Virus record (IMG/VR): IMGVR_UViG_3300036820_000064
Location: 1 to 26,258 of that record
Source of the DNA: a virus
Direction: 5' to 3' (one strand)
Length of the DNA stretch: 26,258 bases
Numbering within the stretch: position 1 is the first letter of the stretch; each line of letters begins with the position of its first letter. Of the stretch, positions 1 through 7,917 are shown piece by piece. The position numbers were made by a program, and so were the translations under genes. The notes under the pieces are model-generated. The model was not told the DNA's origin, did no database searches, and saw only the letters and a list, made by a program, of their open reading frames with translations.

Positions 1-557
1 ATCTCGCACCCGTCAACCTTTTCTTGCAGGATGAACGAGCCTTTGAGCTTTTGCGCCTTCTTCCATCGCTCGAGCATGAACACGAGATCGCCGGGCGACT
101 TGGCGACATAAGAGAGCGACTTATCCGGCTCATCGCCGCAGGGCTTGGAGACGAAGGCGCGATCCTCCTTGACGACGTACCGGATCGCCTCGTCGTAATT
201 GTTGAACTCGCGGTACGGTGGAATGGCGATGTCGTGCTGCTGAAACACCTTCATGCCGAGAGTGCGATTCAACTCCCACGCCGCCGCGTCCTTGGTGGCG
301 CCGACCACGAGCGCGCCGGGGTTGTCCCGGCGGAAGGCATCGGTCTCGCGCAGAAAATTGGTGTTGCTGGTCAGCACGATCAGGTCTGCCCAGCGCGTCC
401 AGTCGCGCCAATCCGCCACGCGCTTGACCATGCCCTCGCCGATGCGCTTGTTGCGGTCGGTCGGCCGCACGTACCACCGCACGTCATGGCCCGCTTCTTG
501 GGCACACCAGACAAAATCCATCTCCGGCCGGTCGTCGTCGATCACCAAGAGGCGCAT
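1..557 (-). CDS. PurD-like ATP-grasp enzyme, N-terminal part (runs off left edge)
   Basis: The frame is open from an ATG at 557 to the window edge and shows 185 residues. It begins MRLLVIDDDRPEMDF, a first beta strand typical of the N-terminal domain of phosphoribosylamine-glycine ligase (PurD/GARS). The segment VGATKDAAAWELNRTLG near residue 85 matches the family's step into the ATP-grasp domain. FVSKPCGDEPDKS near residue 140 occupies the place of the ATP-binding lysine strand, and FILQEKVDGCE at the cut end looks like the next ATP-grasp strand. Such enzymes join a carboxylate to an amine using ATP; in purine synthesis the product is glycinamide ribonucleotide. Phage copies may act on another substrate. 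The start overlaps the stop of the 1180-residue gene by one base (TGATG). The catalytic C-terminal half lies outside the window, so the substrate cannot be judged. Confidence 0.8.
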   Translation of the reverse strand, partial: MRLLVIDDDRPEMDFVWCAQEAGHDVRWYVRPTDRNKRIGEGMVKRVADWRDWTRWADLIVLTSNTNFLRETDAFRRDNPGALVVGATKDAAAWELNRTLGMKVFQQHDIAIPPYREFNNYDEAIRYVVKEDRAFVSKPCGDEPDKSLSYVAKSPGDLVFMLERWKKAQKLKGSFILQEKVDGCE

Positions 558-3500
558 CAGCGCACGTCGAGAAGACGTTGCAGGGGGTCTTTCACGCCGC
601 GCTTCGCCGCCTGCCGCCGCTCAATTTTCTTGCCTATATTTTTGCCGTGCCGCGCATCGGGCGCGGCCAGCGTGATTCCAAACTGCTGACCGACGGCGCG
701 CGTCACGCCGCGCGGCTTCATCGCCTCCTCCGCGATCGCGCCTGGACCAAGGTGGCCGAGAGCGGCCTCTCCGGCCTGCACGCCTTTGGCGAGGAGACCG
801 GACTGCGAATTGACGATGGGGCGCCCGTAGACATCCCGGTCCGTTGTGACTTCCTTGGCAATTTCAGTCGAGGGTGCGAGTGTCAGCATCGAGGATAGAG
901 CCGACATCCAATCGCGTTCTCCGGTCATCATTTCGTAGCCGGATTGCAGAATCGAGAACGGACCGCCGAGCGAGATGCGGTCCTGGGGGTTGCCGGTGAT
1001 CTGGCGCAGCGCCGCGTTGGCGAATGCGTAGACGCCGAACATCATGCCACCCATCACCAGAAGCTTCCCGGCGGCCTCCTTGCGCTCCTCGTTAGTCCCC
1101 CGGATCAGATCGCGGAACGCCGAGTAGATGGCGTTGAACTGCCCGAATTTATAGCGGCCGAACATCAGATAATTCGGACTTTTGAGAAGATTGGCGATGC
1201 CGCGCGAGCCGAGTACGGTGGAGGGGATGCGATAATTCGGGATGTCCTTCTCGGCGGCGGCGATGGCTTTTCGCGGCCCCATGCCTTTCTGCATCAGCTC
1301 CATTTGCCGCTGCAATAGAAACATATCGTTGACCGCCCACAGCATCTTGGAGGAGGCGCGGTACTCCCATCGGACCATGTCCTTTACCGACTGAAAACCG
1401 AATGTCTTGGCAATACCCCCCCAGGTCTGCGGATCGCGGATTTGCTCGTTGCCCATTTTTTCGATCATCAGTTTGTAAAAATTCTGGTTGGCAACGTCGC
1501 CGTACATCAGCCCCGAGCCTTCGCGCAACATGCGGACGTAGTTTTCGTCCTGCGTCATTACCGCCTTCATCGCGGCCGTGCTGGTCTGCATCAAGCGCCG
1601 GTAGGCTACCGGATTGATCCAATCCCAGCCGCGCCCGACAATCCAATGCTGGGCGACGTTACGGATATGGGGAAGTGGGGTCCAGAACAGCGCGGCGGTC
1701 AGAAAACGGTTGATGGAGGTGAGCATCCCCAAGGGATCGCCCTGGACCTTGTCCTGGAAATCCTGGAGAACGTGGCCGAGACGGGGTGCCCAAAAACCCT
1801 CAACTCCCGGCATGTCGATCTTGATGTAATCGCGCGGCACTTCGCGCTGGCTGTTCAATGGGAAATACTCATCGCGATCCAGCGCCGTCGCCTTTATCTC
1901 GTCGGCAAGGTCGAGATTGCGGTCGATGCGCTCGAGCCGCAACACATTGTCCACGGTGTTGATGAGAAAATTCTTGTGATACCGCGTCGCGGTATTGGCC
2001 TCGATCTCCTGTGTCGTGGCAAGCTTCGGCGTATACATTTTCCCGTCGCTGCCGCGCTTCGGATTGAGATCGGAAGGGGTCGCCTTTTGAAACACGCGTC
2101 TGCCGTCTGGGCCTTCGAGCACATAAAATTTTCGAGCCTGCATCGAGGATGCGAATTTAGACAGGCTGCGCCCCTGTCCCATGATCGGGTCGGCCTGCCT
2201 GCCCGTCTCGGGATCGGCGCGGTCGAGATAGTGGCCCTTCCCTTCGGCGACGCGGTGGACATAGCCCTCGCCGATCAGCGGAATGTCGGCGTCGTTTCTG
2301 CCTAGCCGCTTGACGAGCTTGGCCGCCAGCGCGGTCTCGCGAGCGCGCCATCTCTTGACCTGGGGATTGTCCAGAAACGCCTTGACTTTGGGCGAATATG
2401 TGGCCTTCGGATCGATCAGCCGATGCTCGACCTCTCTATAAACCTTTCCTTGTAGCGCATCCGTCGAAGTGACCGCCTTCGGGAACGACTCGATAAAATG
2501 CTTGGCCTCGATCTTATCGGCGGTGCCGTTCTTGCGGACACGATACAGTCCGTCATCGATGCGCTTGGCAAAATCCCTGGTCGTCTCGTCGGCGCTCATA
2601 GGCGGATCGAGCATCGGACCGGGAGCGTTGGGCTTTTGCTCCGGCGCGACCGCCGTATCGGAGCGGATCGCGGCGTTATTGGCCGCCACGTCCTGGGGGC
2701 CGGTGATTTTAGCTGGAGCGCGCTCGTCGCCGATCTTGTTTTTTTGGGTTTGAACGGCAGACCAGATAGCCTTGAGATGCGGCTTGACCGGATCGCCCAA
2801 CTCACGCGTCATCTGGCCGGCCCAACGTCCGAACTCGCGGGCACCAGCCTCAAAATGATAGGTGCCAAGAGTCACAAGGTGGCGGAAAATCTCTGGGTCG
2901 ACCGCGCCGCTCTTATCCTTCAGCAGGTCGGATAGGGAGCGCCCGCTGCTCTTAAGCGCCGCCCGTGCCGCATCGGCGGCCTTGGACGAAACCAATTTAT
3001 TCCTCGCGCCATATCCAGTAACGGGGGGCACGCCGCTCCCTTGGCCGACCAATCGGTCCAATTTGAATCCAGGAGGGGGAGGGGGAGGCGGCGGCGAATA
3101 TGCCTCTAGCGGGGCCGCGCGAGGCCGCTGGCGCTCGATTGCCGACTTGACTGTCTCTCGGTGGGTTACGGGCGACTTCGCCGCCAGCGTGCCCTGTAAG
3201 CGGTTTACGTCCACTCCGGCGTCGGCCAAGTCCTCCGGACTGTACGGTCCCTCCGGCGGTCGCCCTAACTGGATATTCCGGGCGGCAACCCGAATGCCGA
3301 TATCGGTCGGCAATTCTTCCTGGGTCCACGAGCGCGGCGTGGTTTGCTCGCGCGCCGCCGCCAGGGTTTTGGCGGTACGCTCCCGAGCCGCCGTTTTCTC
3401 CATGGCGTGCTCTTGGCGAATTTTGGCGAACTTAGCCGCCTCCTTCGCATCGCCGGCCTTGTCGGCGGCGAACCGCTTGAACTCATCGACCGAGGCTTGC

Positions 3501-4099
3501 CGCCGATCGCGCACCTTGTCAGCCGCGATCGTCGTCTCACGGTCCGCGCGCTGGAATATTTCATTGCCTGCCCCGCTCGCGGCACGCGCGAACCCGGGCT
3601 CCGGGACTGGGGCAACCGCAACGTCCTCCAGGCCGGGAAGGTCTCGCCGCGCCTCTCGTGGATCGAAGAAATTGGAGAGACTTCGATCGATGTACGAGAT
3701 GCCGGTCGGCTTAAAATTCTGGCCTTCCTTGAAGCCCGCGGCCCGCAATCCTTGGGCCACGGCCTCGTTTGCCGCCGCAAGCCCTGCCTGTGGAACCTTG
3801 ACGAATAGAGCCTCCAGCGCACGCGCCGCGACGCCAGCGGGACCAGGGACATCCTTGGTGTAAAGCGGTTGCTCAAGCGGCTCCTCGCCAGCCCGCCCTA
3901 CAGCTTCGATGCCCCCCATGACGCGCTTGCCCAATCCGGGACCGGCCGGCCGATCCAGCGTGAACCCCGGCGGGGGCGGCGGTGCCGCGCGCGCGGTTGG
4001 GGGTTGTTGCGCGTCTAATTTGAAACCGGGCGGGGGCGGCGGTGCCACGCCCGCCGGCTTATCGAGCGTGAACCCCGGCGGCGGGGGCGGAGCGTCCAT
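557..4099 (-). CDS. Very large phage polyvalent / internal virion-type protein (1180 aa)
   Basis: The N-terminus holds three copies of a PPPPPGF(T/K)LD motif (residues 4-13, 20-29, 40-49); a fourth sits at 336-348. Residues about 180-255 are charged and helical (many A, K, E, R). A segment around 400-450 (TYHFEAGAREFGRWAGQM, then PHLKAIW) resembles a pattern seen in many giant phage polyvalent proteins. The C-terminal 450 residues are helical with hydrophobic stretches such as LLVMGGMMFGVYAFANAAL, as in proteins injected with phage DNA. I see no protease, lytic transglycosylase or methylase motif. I found no cysteine in the whole chain. The ATG at 4099 lies three bases after the stop of the preceding gene. 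A role as an ejected internal virion protein is inferred from size, composition and position among virion genes; the exact function is unknown. Confidence 0.8.
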   Translation of the reverse strand: MDAPPPPPGFTLDKPAGVAPPPPPGFKLDAQQPPTARAAPPPPPGFTLDRPAGPGLGKRVMGGIEAVGRAGEEPLEQPLYTKDVPGPAGVAARALEALFVKVPQAGLAAANEAVAQGLRAAGFKEGQNFKPTGISYIDRSLSNFFDPREARRDLPGLEDVAVAPVPEPGFARAASGAGNEIFQRADRETTIAADKVRDRRQASVDEFKRFAADKAGDAKEAAKFAKIRQEHAMEKTAARERTAKTLAAAREQTTPRSWTQEELPTDIGIRVAARNIQLGRPPEGPYSPEDLADAGVDVNRLQGTLAAKSPVTHRETVKSAIERQRPRAAPLEAYSPPPPPPPPGFKLDRLVGQGSGVPPVTGYGARNKLVSSKAADAARAALKSSGRSLSDLLKDKSGAVDPEIFRHLVTLGTYHFEAGAREFGRWAGQMTRELGDPVKPHLKAIWSAVQTQKNKIGDERAPAKITGPQDVAANNAAIRSDTAVAPEQKPNAPGPMLDPPMSADETTRDFAKRIDDGLYRVRKNGTADKIEAKHFIESFPKAVTSTDALQGKVYREVEHRLIDPKATYSPKVKAFLDNPQVKRWRARETALAAKLVKRLGRNDADIPLIGEGYVHRVAEGKGHYLDRADPETGRQADPIMGQGRSLSKFASSMQARKFYVLEGPDGRRVFQKATPSDLNPKRGSDGKMYTPKLATTQEIEANTATRYHKNFLINTVDNVLRLERIDRNLDLADEIKATALDRDEYFPLNSQREVPRDYIKIDMPGVEGFWAPRLGHVLQDFQDKVQGDPLGMLTSINRFLTAALFWTPLPHIRNVAQHWIVGRGWDWINPVAYRRLMQTSTAAMKAVMTQDENYVRMLREGSGLMYGDVANQNFYKLMIEKMGNEQIRDPQTWGGIAKTFGFQSVKDMVRWEYRASSKMLWAVNDMFLLQRQMELMQKGMGPRKAIAAAEKDIPNYRIPSTVLGSRGIANLLKSPNYLMFGRYKFGQFNAIYSAFRDLIRGTNEERKEAAGKLLVMGGMMFGVYAFANAALRQITGNPQDRISLGGPFSILQSGYEMMTGERDWMSALSSMLTLAPSTEIAKEVTTDRDVYGRPIVNSQSGLLAKGVQAGEAALGHLGPGAIAEEAMKPRGVTRAVGQQFGITLAAPDARHGKNIGKKIERRQAAKRGVKDPLQRLLDVR
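3953..4090 (-). repeat. Triplicated PPPPPGF[TK]LD-coding repeat (fourth copy at 3056-3094)
   Basis: Three near-identical coding units of about 30 bases lie within the first 49 codons of the 1180-residue gene, separated by linkers of 6 and 10 residues. A fourth, with eight prolines, encodes residues 336-348. On the plus strand the units appear as gtgaaccccggcgggggcgg-type runs. The repeat looks like a short linear binding motif rather than a folded domain. Confidence 0.85.
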
Positions 4100-4102
4100 G
4101 CG

Positions 4103-5233
4103 TCATTGGCCCGCCGGAACGGGCTGCCATGCATTGCCGTCCCAGTAGATTCTCTTGCCGCCTGGACCCGTGAAGGTCTTCGTGCCGGCCGGAAGACCGC
4201 CCGCCGAGACCGGTTTTGCGGGTGTGGCGCCGCCGCCGCCAATCCCGGCCGCGATGCTATCGCTCTCCGAGTTGATCTTGTCGAGCTCGCCCTGGAGCTT
4301 GCTAAGTTGGGCGTCGGCGTCCACCGGATTCGCCGTTTGGATGTTATTCATCCGGTTGACGATCTGCTGCGCCCGTTGCGCGCGGACCTTAAGCTTCTCC
4401 GCCGTCTCGCGATCCTGCGTCGTGGTAGCGTGCTGTTGGGCCTCGAATGCCTGACGCTGTAGCTGCCGCGCATCCTCCCGGTTTTGTACCAGCGTGGTCC
4501 GATCCATCGACGCGTTGCGCCCTGCCGCCGCTCGATCCCCGGCCATACCCGAGATCGTGATGCGGGTGGCGTCATGGCTCGAGGCGATGATCTGGGCGAG
4601 GTTGCCCTTGAACTCCGCGATGTCGCGTTGGTTCTGCAGCCGGGACTCGTTCATCAACTGCTGCACTTGGAGTTTGTCGGCTTGGCTTGCGGCCTGGATC
4701 AGCGGCGCGATCTGCCTGACCTGCGCCTGCACCGCTTGGGCCAAGACAACGTTGCTGATTCCAGGGTTGGCCGCCTTAATGGTCTGGGCCATCTCGCGCA
4801 GCAGCCTTTGCGCGCCCTCCGCGTTCTGTTGCATACCTCCACCATTGGGCGCGCCGCTCGGCGACGGAGAGGCGCCGGGACCGGCCCCGCCTGGCGGTGC
4901 GTTCTGTGGTGGAGACGGAGGCGGTGCCATCGGCCCGCCACCGGCCGGTCCGGCGTTCGGCGAGCCGGGAATAGCGCCACCCTGGGCCGGTGGAAGTTGC
5001 TGGTTCGGGACACTCGGCGCGCCCGGCGGGGGCGGTTGAGGCCCCTGTTGCGGCAAACCCTGCGGACCTTGCGCGCCCCAGGTGGCGCCCATGGCGCCCT
5101 GAGCCGCCAACTCCTGCTCGTATTGCGCGATATTCTGCTTCGCCTCCTGAAGCTGAAGCCACTTGAGTTGGCTGTCGGGAAGCGCGCCACCGAAGCCGCT
5201 CCCGATCTGACCGATGGCGGCGCCGAAGGCCAT
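4103..5233 (-). CDS. Pro/Gly-rich coiled-coil virion-type protein (376 aa)
   Basis: Unrecognised by family. Residues 1-45 contain a Gly-rich helix (GAAIGQIGSGFGGALPDS) then a Gln/Glu-rich helix. Residues about 48-130 are a low-complexity Pro/Gly/Gln linker. Residues about 130-310 are helical and Gln/Arg/Ala-rich, with coiled-coil character and hardly any aromatic residues. The tail ends with TFTGPGGKRIYWDGNAWQPV, a WDGxxW motif that recalls short wall- or surface-associated modules (weak resemblance). The ATG at 5233 is chosen. A TTG at 5239 would give two more residues and a four-base overlap (TTGA) with the preceding gene; I cannot decide between them. Position between a Gln/Ala-rich protein and the 1180-residue protein suggests a set of ejection or internal head proteins, as in T7 or P22, but that is inference. 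Confidence 0.75.
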   Translation of the reverse strand: MAFGAAIGQIGSGFGGALPDSQLKWLQLQEAKQNIAQYEQELAAQGAMGATWGAQGPQGLPQQGPQPPPPGAPSVPNQQLPPAQGGAIPGSPNAGPAGGGPMAPPPSPPQNAPPGGAGPGASPSPSGAPNGGGMQQNAEGAQRLLREMAQTIKAANPGISNVVLAQAVQAQVRQIAPLIQAASQADKLQVQQLMNESRLQNQRDIAEFKGNLAQIIASSHDATRITISGMAGDRAAAGRNASMDRTTLVQNREDARQLQRQAFEAQQHATTTQDRETAEKLKVRAQRAQQIVNRMNNIQTANPVDADAQLSKLQGELDKINSESDSIAAGIGGGGATPAKPVSAGGLPAGTKTFTGPGGKRIYWDGNAWQPVPAGQ

Positions 5234-5235
5234 CG

Positions 5236-6276
5236 TCAATAGGCCGTGTAGGAGCCGCCGCCCGAGTAGCCGTAGCCACCCGCGTCGGCATTGGCATAGC
5301 CGCCCGTCGAGCTATAGGGCGACGACGACGAGAACAGGCTGTTGAGCGACGAGCCAAGGGCCGGGTTGGAGAGCGAGTTCGCGAGGCTGGTGCCGAGGAT
5401 TTGATTCTGCTGGAACGCCTGGTTTTGACCTTGCAGGGCCAGCCCGCTCGCCGACTGGCCGCGGCCGAGATACGACTCCAAGTCCTGCACCGTCTGCTGC
5501 GGCAGACCGAACACAGCCGAGGAGGCGTTGGTGAGATCGTTGAGGCCGCCGATGCCCTGCGTCGCCTGTCCGGTCGAGGTCGCGTAGGGCGAGCCGTAGC
5601 CCGAGACGAGCGAGCCTAGAGCGCCCGTGCCCAAGGTCGAGGCCGTCGAGTAGTCGAGGCCCGTTGCCTGGTTCAATCCCGTCGCGGTCTGCGTGGCGGT
5701 TTGCTGGCGCCCAAGCGCCGCGTTCTGCCAATTGATATTGAAATTGTTGTTGGCGTTGTTCGCGAGCGAAGCACCGTAGGGGGTGCCGCCCACGCCGTTC
5801 TGGGCATTGATCGCGTTGGCTTGGCTTGCCGCCTGGTTCTGTTGCTGCTGATAGAGCTGTTGTTGTGGATCGAAGCCCGCTTGCAGCGCCGCCGTCGCGT
5901 AGGGCTGCATCGAGGCACCTTGGCCGTAGATCGAGGAGGCGCCGCCAAGCTGCATCCCAGCGACAGCGGGGGTCGCGGCGGCGGCGGCATTGGCCCCGGT
6001 CTGCGCGAGACCCGCATAGGGATTGTCGGTGAGCTGCCCCGCCTGTTGCTGGTACTGCGGATAGAGCTGCTGCGGCAACCCTGTCCCGAAATTGTACATC
6101 TCGCTGGTGAGATTGGAGAGTTCGTTGCCGGCCTGCGGCTGGTTCGGTGGAATGTACACCTGGCCGGTCTGCGGCGACGAAGCGGCGCCGCCGCCGAAGA
6201 TTGAGTTGGCGGCACCCGCGACCGAGCCGAGCGCGCCGACGCCGCCGACGATGGCCGGGACGGTGAAGCTAGGCAT
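5236..6276 (-). CDS. Gly/Ala/Gln-rich putative DNA-ejection (internal virion) protein (346 aa)
   Basis: The N-terminus (residues 7-32) is a glycine-zipper-like hydrophobic stretch, VGGVGALGSVAGAANSIFGG, followed by a low-complexity chain rich in Gln, Ala, Asn, Gly and Ser with no cysteine. The middle (QQLYQQQQNQAASQANA and the following YGASLANNANNNF) resembles the Gln-rich helical segments of small internal virion proteins that podoviruses eject ahead of their DNA. The C-terminus is Ser/Gly/Tyr-rich. A GGAG six bases before the ATG at 6276 supports this start, and the gene overlaps the stop of the GNAT gene by eight bases. Function is inferred from composition and neighbourhood; no catalytic motif is present. 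Confidence 0.75.
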   Translation of the reverse strand: MPSFTVPAIVGGVGALGSVAGAANSIFGGGAASSPQTGQVYIPPNQPQAGNELSNLTSEMYNFGTGLPQQLYPQYQQQAGQLTDNPYAGLAQTGANAAAAATPAVAGMQLGGASSIYGQGASMQPYATAALQAGFDPQQQLYQQQQNQAASQANAINAQNGVGGTPYGASLANNANNNFNINWQNAALGRQQTATQTATGLNQATGLDYSTASTLGTGALGSLVSGYGSPYATSTGQATQGIGGLNDLTNASSAVFGLPQQTVQDLESYLGRGQSASGLALQGQNQAFQQNQILGTSLANSLSNPALGSSLNSLFSSSSPYSSTGGYANADAGGYGYSGGGSYTAY

Positions 6277-6751
6277 CCGTGTCTCCGATCCATAGCGTGT
6301 AGTTAACCTGACTCGGCACGGCGCCGCGGCGAGTGAAGAACTTGCCGATGTGCCGGCCGCGACCGATCAGCCGATGGTGCGGGTAGATGCACTTGACACT
6401 GGCGAGCTTCAACTCGGCAACCGATCGTTCGAACATGCGAACCGCCACCTTCGGGTATCCTGGCGACAAATACCACGCAGCCTGGTTTGCGACAACCAAT
6501 CCCTTACTTTCGAGATCGCCGCTGATCGTCCAGGTGTAGTAACCGATCAGTTTCCCAGCCTCGCGCGCGGTGATCGCCACCAGCAAATTCCGACACGAAT
6601 ACTGGTTGAGCGCCACGGCGTCAGGATTGAACTTGCGCTGCGGTGGGGCCTCGCTCTCGACCTCTTGCCAGTGCGATGCCGCCAGTGCCTCGCCCTCCGG
6701 CCACATGGAGCCGAACGGTTCACGGGCGACGACGACGCGCCTGCTAGCCAT
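6269..6751 (-). CDS. GNAT-like acyltransferase fold protein (160 aa)
   Basis: Length and pattern fit a single GNAT domain of the kind found in podovirus late operons. Strand LLVAITAREAGKLIGYYTW (about residues 55-73) reads as beta2-beta3. LVVANQAAWYLSPGYPKVAV (about 84-103) reads as beta4 plus the start of the acyl-CoA-binding helix, followed by FERSVAELKLASVKCIYPHH. The usual pyrophosphate loop Q/R-x-x-G-x-G/A is replaced by PGYPKVAVRM, so acetyl-CoA binding may be altered or lost. The gene overlaps both neighbours by eight bases (6744-6751 and 6269-6276). Whether the protein modifies a virion protein or host target cannot be told from sequence. Confidence 0.75.
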   Translation of the reverse strand: MASRRVVVAREPFGSMWPEGEALAASHWQEVESEAPPQRKFNPDAVALNQYSCRNLLVAITAREAGKLIGYYTWTISGDLESKGLVVANQAAWYLSPGYPKVAVRMFERSVAELKLASVKCIYPHHRLIGRGRHIGKFFTRRGAVPSQVNYTLWIGDTDA

Positions 6752-7301
6752 GGATCGCCTGCCGGACTTCCGCCTTCAGCCCTTCGATCCGGCGATGATT
6801 CATATGCAGCTTCTTGACGCGCGCGGCGAGGTCTAGCTGGATATTGGTCTGCGACATCGCCAGCCACCAGCCCCGGTCGAATACGATGCCGAGGCAGGTC
6901 TCGAACAGCCACGCGCACACCGCCTCGTTCTTCAATCCATCGTACCGGATCGTCATGATGCCGGTGCGCTCGGAACAATTGTCGAGATCGCGGGCGCGGG
7001 TCTGGATTTCCTTCAGCGGGATTTCGAGACCGAGCTTCTTGAGGCTGGCCTGCACCGGGCCCACCGAGCGTCGCACCACGATTACGCGAGCCTGGCGCGC
7101 CAGAAGCGGCCACGCGAACGCCGCCCCGGTCTCGACCGTGCCGCGCCTCTGCGTCAGCTTGGCCTCGAACTCGATAATCGAAGCGCAGTCTATCGCCAGA
7201 TCGTGGGTGCAAAATTCCTGGTTATAGGAGAGGAAGCGCGAGAGCCAGTAGGTCCGCGAGCGGGGTAGCGCCAGGATGACAAAGGGCTTCGGCGCCGTCA
7301 T
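6744..7301 (-). CDS. Short sulfotransferase-like P-loop protein (185 aa)
   Basis: Residues 7-24 (FVILALPRSRTYWLSRFL) match the 5'-phosphosulfate-binding loop of PAPS-dependent sulfotransferases (P-[RK]-S-x-T-x-x-L). Residues about 72-89 (VIVVRRSVGPVQASLKKL) match the second signature, where Arg and Ser bind the 3'-phosphate of PAPS. A histidine-bearing C-terminal helix follows. At 185 residues it is well below the usual 250-300 of this family, so substrate-binding elements are reduced. The gene starts with an ATGA overlap after the zinc-ribbon gene and overlaps the GNAT gene by eight bases. Sulfation or a related nucleotide-dependent role is inferred; the substrate is unknown. Confidence 0.75.
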   Translation of the reverse strand: MTAPKPFVILALPRSRTYWLSRFLSYNQEFCTHDLAIDCASIIEFEAKLTQRRGTVETGAAFAWPLLARQARVIVVRRSVGPVQASLKKLGLEIPLKEIQTRARDLDNCSERTGIMTIRYDGLKNEAVCAWLFETCLGIVFDRGWWLAMSQTNIQLDLAARVKKLHMNHRRIEGLKAEVRQAIHG

Positions 7302-7462
7302 GGCGCATATCGGATTTCTCGTGCGGCGACTTCATCGCGCCGCACCCGGAGAACGACACCCACCCATTCCCACATGGGGTTGGGGGGGACAACGGCGCGG
7401 CGCACACAGTCCCCGCAAAAGGTGCCCTCGGTCGGCAGGCCGCAGCACAAACACCGCCTCAC
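7298..7462 (-). CDS. 54-aa zinc-ribbon-like small protein, GTG start
   Basis: A GTG at 7462 opens a 54-codon frame ending in TGA at 7300-7298. The product starts MRRCLCCGLPTEGTFCGDCV: Cys4/Cys7 and Cys16/Cys19 form two CxxC knuckles eight residues apart, a compact zinc-ribbon pattern. The rest is basic and aromatic (NPMWEWVGVVLRVRRDE). Its start overlaps the upstream stop as GTGA, and its stop overlaps the next start as ATGA. Exact four-base overlaps at both ends, together with the cysteine spacing, argue strongly for a real gene. A small adaptor or nucleic-acid-binding role is possible; nothing more specific is visible. Confidence 0.75.
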   Translation of the reverse strand: MRRCLCCGLPTEGTFCGDCVRRAVVPPNPMWEWVGVVLRVRRDEVAAREIRYAP

Positions 7463-7689
7463 AATTCCATGCTCTCCACGCGCTTGCGGTAGCCCTTCTC
7501 GCCGCCACCGCCCTTGGCGCGCTTCTTGCCGGCCTTGGCCATCTTTTCCATCTTGCCCTTGCCGTATTTTTTAATGCCCGCCGCGGCGGCAACCGCCTTC
7601 GGGTTCCGCGCGCCGCTCTTAGCGGCTTTCTTCTCGATGGCCTTGAACCTACCACCGCCGCCGAGCTTCATCGATTTCTTTTTCGCCAT
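7459..7689 (-). CDS. Lys-rich small basic protein (76 aa)
   Basis: From the ATG at 7689 the product begins MAKKKSMKLGGGGRFKAIEK and is packed with Lys, Arg, Gly and Ala. The core KSGARNPKAVAAAAGIKKYG and KMEKMAKAGKKRAKGG resembles small basic proteins encoded near phage structural genes. A GGAG seven bases before this ATG supports the start. A GTG at 7758, directly after the preceding stop, would add 23 residues and is less likely. The charge suggests DNA binding or condensation in the capsid, which is inference. It overlaps the zinc-ribbon gene by four bases (GTGA). Confidence 0.75.
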   Translation of the reverse strand: MAKKKSMKLGGGGRFKAIEKKAAKSGARNPKAVAAAAGIKKYGKGKMEKMAKAGKKRAKGGGGEKGYRKRVESMEL

Positions 7690-7758
7690 CTTCCGTCTCC
7701 GTCCGCCGATATGGTTGGTGCTGTCGGCGACGACGCTCGCCGCCATTACAGCGGCCAC

Positions 7759-7908
7759 CTAAGCCTCGCGCGGTCCAAGCGTTTTGGGATTCTTCGCCAC
7801 GCTCTCCCGCGTGGACTCGCTGTTGACCGAGGGGGACTTGGGTAAGCCCATCGACTTGTCTACCGCCTTCGGGCTGTGGGTCTTCAGACCCTCGTGCAGA
7901 TTTTTCAT
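7759..7908 (-). CDS. Small hydrophilic protein (49 aa), unrecognised
   Basis: An ATG at 7908 with AGGAG six bases before it opens a 49-codon frame that ends in TAG at 7761-7759. The product (MKNLHEGLKTHSPKAVDKSM...) is rich in Lys, Ser and Pro and has no membrane segment or cysteine. The preceding gene's stop lies nine bases upstream, and the frame fills the space between two supported genes. The strong ribosome site and tight fit are the main evidence. No family is recognised. Confidence 0.6.
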   Translation of the reverse strand: MKNLHEGLKTHSPKAVDKSMGLPKSPSVNSESTRESVAKNPKTLGPREA

Positions 7909-7917
7909 CTCATTCTC

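Noticed and set aside
2862-3863. Plus-strand frame of 333 codons
   Set aside because: Antisense to the 1180-residue gene; Ser/Arg/Ala-rich with no recognisable fold.
7222-7407. Minus-strand frame of 61 codons
   Set aside because: It overlaps both the zinc-ribbon gene and the sulfotransferase-like gene in another frame and has no ribosome site or fold.
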